From an uncultured Bacilli bacterium (GTDB lineage Bacteria > Bacillota_I > Bacilli_A > RF39 > UBA660), in NCBI GenBank assembly GCA_948479395.1, contig CAOLUI010000023.1:1-17468 (forward strand): a stretch of DNA of 17,468 nt. Reading direction: 5' to 3'. This document shows positions 12,577 to 17,468 of the stretch, in pieces. The notes beneath the pieces were generated by a model that ran no database searches, was not told the origin of the DNA, and saw only the letters and a program-made list of their open reading frames with translations. Both the position numbers and the translations under genes were made by a program. Position 1 is the stretch's first letter; each line of letters begins with the position of its first letter.

Positions 12577-14484
12577 CTAGTTAGACAACATTAAAGAAAC
12601 CTTACTTCCTTCAGGAACGTAATAATCACCTTCTGGGCTTTGATAAATTACTTTCTCCCCACTCCCTGAAGTTTGTACTATAAAACCTTTTAAATCTTTT
12701 TTTGCTTCTTCTAAAGATTTTCCAACAACATTTGGTAAACGAACATATTTAGTATCTAACCAAGTATATTCTCTTGGCATTCCCTCTTTAGTCTTAGGAT
12801 AATTATATAAACTTATTGCTGTTTTAAAAACATTTTTGGCAATAGGGGCTGAAACTACTCCACCATATTGCGTAATTCCTTTAGGATTATCAATCGCCAC
12901 ATAAACTACAATTTCTGGATTATCAGCAGGCATAAATCCCATAAAAGAAACAATATAATTTCCTACCATATAAGATCCATTATTTACTTTTTGCGCTGTC
13001 CCAGTTTTACCACCCACTCGGTAATTTTCTAAATAAGCATTTTTTCCACTACCATTAGCAACAACACTTTCAAGAGCATGGCGCACTAATTTACTTGTCT
13101 CTTCACTAATAACTCTTACCCCTTGATCTTTTTCATATAATTTCACAACACTATTAGTCTCTGGTTCAGTCATTTTCGAAACTATATAAGGTTTATATAA
13201 AATTCCTCCATTAATGGCCGCTGATACAGCACGCACCTGTTGAATAGGAGTTACACTTATTCCTTGGCCAAAACTTGTTGTTGCAAGCTCAACAGGCCCC
13301 ATTTTATCTAAAGAAAATAAAATTCCACTAGCTTCTCCATTTAAATCAATTCCTGTTTTTTTTCCAAATCCAAAACTTTCAATATATTTTAATAATCTCT
13401 CGGCTCCTAGCTTTTGCCCCATCACCACAAATCCTGGATTACAAGAATTCTCAACCACTTGTAAAAAAGTTTGTTCTCCGTGCCCACCAGCTTTCCAACA
13501 CTTAATACGCGCCCCTTCTACTCCAATACTTCCGCCATCAAAAAAATGATCATCAAACAAATTAATTGTTTTCTCTTCTAAAGAAGCAGCTAAAGTAATA
13601 ATTTTAAAAGTTGACCCTGGTTCATAAGTCATCCAAATTGGCAAATTTCTATTTATTACTTCCACCGAAGCCGTTTGATAATTATTAGGGTTAAAATTAG
13701 GTCTTGAAGCCATAGCTAAAATTTCTCCACTATTAGGATTCATCGCTAAAATCAAAGCCTGTTCAGGATTATATTTACTTATTACATTATCTAGTTCATT
13801 TTCAATAGAAAGCTGTAAATCAATATCAATCGTTAAATCGACATTAATCCCATTTTGAGGTTCCTCATAAATTTCTGATAAAGCAAGTCGATTCCCTTTA
13901 CCATCAGAAAAATACTTAATTGCTCCATTTTCCCCAGTTAAATATTCATCATAATTAAGTTCAATTCCTGATAAACCTTGATTATCTATTCCTACATAGC
14001 CTAAAACATGTGATAAAACATTTCCATAAGGATAATATCTTTTACTTTCCTTTACTAAGTATACCCCATCATATCCTAAATTATTTATTTTCTCCGCTAT
14101 TTCATAAGATAATTGTCTTCCTTCTGGATGAACTCTTTCAATAGAAGTTTTTTTAGAAATATGTCGATACATTTCTTGATAATCAACCCCTAATATATCG
14201 GCTAATTTTCTTGCTACTTCTTCTTTATTTTTTATTTGATTTGGTATAACCACTAAACTAGTTGTAGTAATATTAGTTGCTAAAACTTTCCCATTTCGAT
14301 CTCTTATTTCCCCTCGATCAGCGGTTATTGGAAGTTCTCGACTCCAAAGAGATGTCGCTAGTGAATTAAGTTTTTTATACTGAAATATTTGAATATAAAA
14401 AACGCGAAAAATAATTGCCACTAAAATAATAATTACTACCAGTAATGCAATACGCATTCTTGTATGAATTTGATTAAAAAACAT
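12577..14484 (-). CDS. Class B penicillin-binding protein, division transpeptidase (FtsI/PBP2B/SpoVD type) with one PASTA domain
   Basis: 635 residues: a short basic N-terminus, one membrane anchor (about 11-33), the PBP dimerisation domain beginning at ADRGEIRDRNGKVLA, and the transpeptidase domain with EPGSTFK (S291, K294), ENSCN (S347-N349) and GGKTGTAQK (K493-G495), so all three active-site boxes are intact. A single C-terminal PASTA repeat (RLPNVVGKSLEEAKKDL... to VSLMLSN) follows. It cross-links septal peptidoglycan on the outer face, partnering FtsW. The ATG at 14484 follows AAGGAGAT. Position before mraY is the classic ftsI/spoVD place, though rsmH and ftsL, normally upstream, are missing and an LCP gene stands there. 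One PASTA domain is like SpoVD, but no sporulation gene is present, so I call it the vegetative division enzyme. Confidence 0.93.
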   Translation of the reverse strand: MFFNQIHTRMRIALLVVIIILVAIIFRVFYIQIFQYKKLNSLATSLWSRELPITADRGEIRDRNGKVLATNITTTSLVVIPNQIKNKEEVARKLADILGVDYQEMYRHISKKTSIERVHPEGRQLSYEIAEKINNLGYDGVYLVKESKRYYPYGNVLSHVLGYVGIDNQGLSGIELNYDEYLTGENGAIKYFSDGKGNRLALSEIYEEPQNGINVDLTIDIDLQLSIENELDNVISKYNPEQALILAMNPNSGEILAMASRPNFNPNNYQTASVEVINRNLPIWMTYEPGSTFKIITLAASLEEKTINLFDDHFFDGGSIGVEGARIKCWKAGGHGEQTFLQVVENSCNPGFVVMGQKLGAERLLKYIESFGFGKKTGIDLNGEASGILFSLDKMGPVELATTSFGQGISVTPIQQVRAVSAAINGGILYKPYIVSKMTEPETNSVVKLYEKDQGVRVISEETSKLVRHALESVVANGSGKNAYLENYRVGGKTGTAQKVNNGSYMVGNYIVSFMGFMPADNPEIVVYVAIDNPKGITQYGGVVSAPIAKNVFKTAISLYNYPKTKEGMPREYTWLDTKYVRLPNVVGKSLEEAKKDLKGFIVQTSGSGEKVIYQSPEGDYYVPEGSKVSLMLSN

Positions 14485-14521
14485 AATTATCTCCTTTTAA
14501 TTTATATTATTAAAAAAGGCC

Positions 14522-14548
14522 AAAAAAAAGACTTAATTTCTTTTAAGT
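14522..14548 (-). terminator. Weak terminator overlapping the LCP stop codon
   Basis: ACTTAA (14548-14543) pairs with TTAAGT (14536-14531) around an AAGAAA loop, followed by C and eight T. The stem is short and AT-rich, so termination may be partial and let the PBP gene be read through. Confidence 0.45.
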
Positions 14549-15988
14549 TCTTTTCTTCGTTTCACTAAAAACACTATTTATTCTCTCTTTTGCTCTATTA
14601 ACACTATCATTATCCGGAACCATCACATCTATTTTATTCGTTTTTCCTAAACTATAAATATATTCTTTCTTACTCTTTCCTTCAACCATAATACCATCAG
14701 CATACCAAGTAGCCCCATTAGTTAATTGATTTTTAATTAAAGAAGTTATCATTTCAGTTTCAATATCTGTTTCAAAACTTCCTTCTAAATTATTTAAAAT
14801 ATTATTATAATCTTTTATTAAGATTTCTTCTGTAGTTAATTTATTTAAAATAGCATTAATTACTTGCTGTTGACTTTCAACTCGCATATTATCTTTTGTC
14901 TTAAAAACTTTACCATATCTTGCAAAGTTCAAAGCTTCCTGACCGTTTAAATGATTCTTTCCTTCATTAATCATAATATTAGCTGCTATTTCATAATTCT
15001 CATTAGCCTCTATATCAATACCACCAATAATATCAATTACCTGAACTAAATCATTAAAATTAACTTTAAAATAATGATTAATATCTATATCATAAAGTTT
15101 TTCTAACGCTTTTATACTCTTATCAATTCCATAAATCCCCATATTACTTAATTTGTCTTTTAAACCATCTTGATCCATAAAGGATAAATAATAATTGTTA
15201 GGATGGTATACTACCAAAATATGATTAGTTTTAGGATTAACCACAGCTAAAATATTTAAATCACTTCGCCCTCTTGAAGTATTTATATTTCCATAAGGAT
15301 CAATTCCACTTATATATAAAATAAATGAATCTTGTGTCATATCCAATTTTTTAGTATTTTCTTTATAGGATTTAGCATCTATTTCAAAATTATAAATTAC
15401 TTTAGTTTGATTTTTAAAATCTTTTAATTCATCATTTAACAAAGTTAAATAACTTTCTTCTAATACAACAGCTGAAACCTCATTATTTAGCAATTTATCT
15501 ACTAAATTAGGGGCATTATTTACAACCATCTCTTCAAATTCTATCTTTCGATCTAATTTGTCCTTTATTTCAGCCTTATTATCATTTAAATAAGCAATAT
15601 TTTTTTCTTTTATATCATTTATTCTTTCATATTCATTATTATTTAATGTTATTACAGAATAAGCAATTACATCTTCTTTCTTATTCATTATTCTTATAAA
15701 ATTATAGGTATGACTTAAATAATAACTTCCAATACAAGAAAAACCAGATGATAAAAGCATTAAAAACACAACTAGAATTTTAAAAATATTCTTACTATTT
15801 GTAAAAATAACAAATAACGAACAAGCTAAAAATACAATTGCTATTATAATACCTTCAATTACATATTTATTAGGAATAATATTAGCTTTCAAAACCCAAT
15901 AGCCAAGTATACTATAACAAATGATTGTTACCAAGAAAATCAAACTAAAAAATAATTTTATTGCAATCTTTTTCCTTTTCTTTTTCAT
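14543..15988 (-). CDS. LytR-CpsA-Psr (LCP) family membrane protein, divergent active site
   Basis: 481 residues: a basic N-terminus, three membrane segments (about 9-30, 42-62, 68-90), a variable extracellular part (about 95-215), then an LCP domain from LYISGIDPYGN to about 420. LCP proteins move secondary polymers from a lipid pyrophosphate carrier to peptidoglycan. Retained marks are GRSDLNILAVVNPKT, GIYGIDKSIKALEKL, FKVNFNDLVQVIDIIGGIDI, NHLNGQEALNFAR and DNMRVESQQQVI. Changed marks: the usual IPRDYY is HPNNYY (residues 262-267), so the conserved Arg and Asp are Asn264 and Asn265, and the second Arg of FARxR is Gly359. Those arginines hold the pyrophosphate in known LCP structures, so activity is doubtful or altered. 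The ATG at 15988 follows TTGGAGG. It precedes the division PBP gene. Confidence 0.85.
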   Translation of the reverse strand: MKKKRKKIAIKLFFSLIFLVTIICYSILGYWVLKANIIPNKYVIEGIIIAIVFLACSLFVIFTNSKNIFKILVVFLMLLSSGFSCIGSYYLSHTYNFIRIMNKKEDVIAYSVITLNNNEYERINDIKEKNIAYLNDNKAEIKDKLDRKIEFEEMVVNNAPNLVDKLLNNEVSAVVLEESYLTLLNDELKDFKNQTKVIYNFEIDAKSYKENTKKLDMTQDSFILYISGIDPYGNINTSRGRSDLNILAVVNPKTNHILVVYHPNNYYLSFMDQDGLKDKLSNMGIYGIDKSIKALEKLYDIDINHYFKVNFNDLVQVIDIIGGIDIEANENYEIAANIMINEGKNHLNGQEALNFARYGKVFKTKDNMRVESQQQVINAILNKLTTEEILIKDYNNILNNLEGSFETDIETEMITSLIKNQLTNGATWYADGIMVEGKSKKEYIYSLGKTNKIDVMVPDNDSVNRAKERINSVFSETKKRT

Positions 15989-16041
15989 TACAAAACCTCC
16001 AAGTCATGCAAGTTATTTTAACACAAAAAACTAAAATTAGA

Positions 16042-16071
16042 AAGAAAAAGCTACTAGATTAACTAATAGCT
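16042..16071 (-). terminator. Terminator of the DUF1292 operon
   Basis: A nine-pair stem (16071-16063 with 16057-16049, including one G-U pair in the minus transcript) and a five-base loop, followed by TTTTTCTTT. The DUF1292 stop codon (16059-16061) lies in the loop. Confidence 0.7.
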
Positions 16072-16334
16072 TCATCAATATCTTTTTGAAATAACTCAAA
16101 AAATATTTTCGAAACTGCTTCTAATTCTTCTTTATTAGTTACAATCTCTACTGAATCTTCTCCATCTTTGACAACCCTTTTAACAATTTTTTGATTTTCT
16201 TCTTTCAAATTATCTTCATCATCAACTTCAATTAAATAAAGATATTGAGCATCATCATAATTTGCCATTTTGGCTACAGTATAATCTTTATCATCTTCCA
16301 ATGTAAAAACATCATATAATTCAATTGGGCTCAT
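16059..16334 (-). CDS. DUF1292 family protein
   Basis: 91 residues, very acidic, with the DUF1292 pattern: VFTLEDDKDYTVAKMANYDDAQYLYLIEVDDEDN, then VEIVTNKEELEAVSKIFFELF at the end. The family (YrzB-like) is widespread in Bacillota, small and soluble, and has no established function. The ATG at 16334 overlaps the stop of the upstream gene (TAATG), with AGGAGG about ten bases before it, so the two are translated as a unit. In many Bacilli DUF1292 genes sit near yrrK/alaS, which are not visible here. The gene ends inside its own terminator hairpin. Confidence 0.85.
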   Translation of the reverse strand: MSPIELYDVFTLEDDKDYTVAKMANYDDAQYLYLIEVDDEDNLKEENQKIVKRVVKDGEDSVEIVTNKEELEAVSKIFFELFQKDIDEAIS

Positions 16335-17467
16335 TAACGAGATCTTCCTCCTATATTAATATCATCGATATTATAAAAACCTTCTACCCCATAAACTTCT
16401 GAATTTTGACTAACAACTGCTTCTAAAACAGCTCCTTTGCTTTCTAAAATTGCTTTTTTATCTTTATATAAAGGATCTTTTATATCTACGATTTCCATTG
16501 AACCATTATAATTATAAACAAGTCCTGTAATCATTCTTTCACTATCAGCATCAAAATATGGATTTAAACCATTATTTTCAAATGCTGCACTATACTCGTC
16601 ACTATAAATTGATGCATCCTCTTTAATAGTAAATGTTTCTCCAAGATTTATATCATTAATCCCCTTATAATTATTCTTATTCATATTATTATATGAAATA
16701 TCGTAAACATTATTTCCTATTTCTTCCGCTTTTTGCTCAACATTTTTCTTTTTAGGCTTAACAATTGTACTTTCTTGTGGTGTTAAATTACTCTTTTCCT
16801 GTTTTTTAACACTACTTTCGCTTGATATCTTATTACTCTCTTTTAAATCTTTTTCTTTAACAATTGTACTTTCTTGTGGTGTTAAATTATTCTTTTCTTC
16901 TTTTTTAACACTACTTTCGCTTGATATCTTATTACTTTCTTTTAAATCTTTTTCTTTAACAACAGTACTTTCTTGTGGTGTCAAACTACTTTTTTCTTCT
17001 TTATTAGCACTATGTTGTTTTTGACGTGCATTATTAAAATCAAATAAACTAAAAGAATTATCTTGAATATTAGAATTCTTATCTTTTAAAACATTATCAA
17101 ATACAGATTTACTTGTTGCTGAATTATTGCTTTCAAAATCAAAATCATCTATTAATATTTTATATTCATTATCAATATCACTTTCATTCTCTCTTAAAGA
17201 CTCAGCTATTTCTTTAGAAATTCCAGCAGCATAAATATCATCATTTTCTGTTTCATAAGAAATTTTAGTATCTACTGGTTCATTATTTTTTAAACATGAA
17301 GCTGCTAAACCTAAAACAGTTGTTCCAGCTAATAAAGCGGCAATTGAAACTGCTTTTCTTTTTAGATTATATTTAATTTTATTTTTATCTTTTGGTTTTC
17401 TAGTAATTTTCTTTTGTTCAAAATTTTCTTCAATTTCTTTATTTTCTGCACATATATATAAAACCAA
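16334..17467 (-). CDS. Membrane-anchored or lipoprotein-like protein with 33-residue tandem repeats (5' end beyond the window)
   Basis: 377 residues are visible and the frame is still open at the window edge with no ATG, so the start is probably outside. A basic, Lys-rich stretch leads to one hydrophobic segment, AVSIAALLAGTTVLGLAASC, whose end could be a poor lipobox or simply a membrane anchor. What follows is polar, with two and a third tandem repeats of 33 residues (LTPQESTIVKEKDLKES and NKISSESSVKKEEK), then a folded-looking C-terminal domain (about 265-377: NVYDISYNNMNKN, LGETFTIKEDASIYSDEY, ITGLVYNYNGSMEIVDI, VEGFYNIDDINI). I infer a cell-surface protein; the C-terminal domain could be SH3-like by its pattern of short strands, but I do not recognise it. 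It is co-translated with the DUF1292 gene. Confidence 0.7.
   Translation of the reverse strand: MVLYICAENKEIEENFEQKKITRKPKDKNKIKYNLKRKAVSIAALLAGTTVLGLAASCLKNNEPVDTKISYETENDDIYAAGISKEIAESLRENESDIDNEYKILIDDFDFESNNSATSKSVFDNVLKDKNSNIQDNSFSLFDFNNARQKQHSANKEEKSSLTPQESTVVKEKDLKESNKISSESSVKKEEKNNLTPQESTIVKEKDLKESNKISSESSVKKQEKSNLTPQESTIVKPKKKNVEQKAEEIGNNVYDISYNNMNKNNYKGINDINLGETFTIKEDASIYSDEYSAAFENNGLNPYFDADSERMITGLVYNYNGSMEIVDIKDPLYKDKKAILESKGAVLEAVVSQNSEVYGVEGFYNIDDINIGGRSR
16757..16987 (-). repeat. 99-base tandem repeats, 2.3 copies, coding
   Basis: The string tttcttgtgg recurs at 16771, 16870 and 16969, exactly 99 bases apart. Each unit encodes 33 residues starting (S/N)LTPQEST(V/I)VK. The two full copies are nearly identical, suggesting recent duplication or homogenisation; the third stops after about eleven residues. 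Confidence 0.85.
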
Positions 17468-17468
17468 T

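Noticed and set aside
1..17468. tRNA, rRNA, CRISPR array, transposase or recombinase genes
   Set aside because: No cloverleaf with a CCA-adjacent stem, no spaced short repeats and no DDE or tyrosine/serine recombinase motifs were seen on either strand.

Overview
The window is very AT-rich, gene-dense DNA from a Gram-positive bacterium with a peptidoglycan wall. Short intergenic gaps, GGAGG/GGTGA ribosome binding sites, MurT-GatD, DivIB/FtsQ, an LCP protein, a PASTA-domain division transpeptidase, YfhO and DUF1292 point to the Bacillota. The style of the genes suggests an uncultured gut Bacilli/Erysipelotrichia-like lineage; that placement is inference. TGA is not needed as a sense codon in any gene here, so the standard bacterial code fits.

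Layout. 1-359 (-): 5' part of a surface-protein gene with a G10 tract near its start. 468-2511 (+): murT-gatD, read divergently from it and closed by a terminator. 2573-3025 (-): a frameshifted small gene and coding debris. 3049-5504 (-): the murG-ftsQ-queH operon. 5670-8183 (+): a large YfhO-type membrane protein. 8191-8904 (-): a kinase-fold protein. 9003-10085 (-): ftsW. 10183-11434 (-): a second member of the G-tract surface-protein family, with its own promoter and terminator, lying between mraY and ftsW. 11512-12504 mraY, 12577-14484 division PBP, 14543-15988 LCP protein, 16059-16334 DUF1292 protein, 16334-17467 a repeat-containing membrane-anchored protein cut by the window end (all -).

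How it fits together. Most genes build or divide the cell wall: lipid I (MraY), lipid II (MurG), a MurT-GatD pair related to lipid II amidation enzymes, septal polymerase and transpeptidase (FtsW, PBP), divisome scaffold (FtsQ), and polymer ligation or glycosylation (LCP, YfhO). It is a broken-up dcw cluster: murD, murC, ftsA and ftsZ are absent and foreign cassettes sit between the blocks.

Two things stand out. First, two homologous surface-protein genes each carry exactly ten consecutive G residues at codons 25-29, within or beside the N-terminal hydrophobic segment. Both are out of frame now and both would be restored by 9 or 12 G, which looks like slipped-strand phase variation; the complete copy also has two nonsense codons and may be a silent copy. 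Second, several wall enzymes lack residues their families depend on: GatD has Gly and Leu where the catalytic Cys and His belong, MurT has an altered P-loop and lacks the NPAG motif, and the LCP protein has lost two of the arginines that bind the lipid pyrophosphate.
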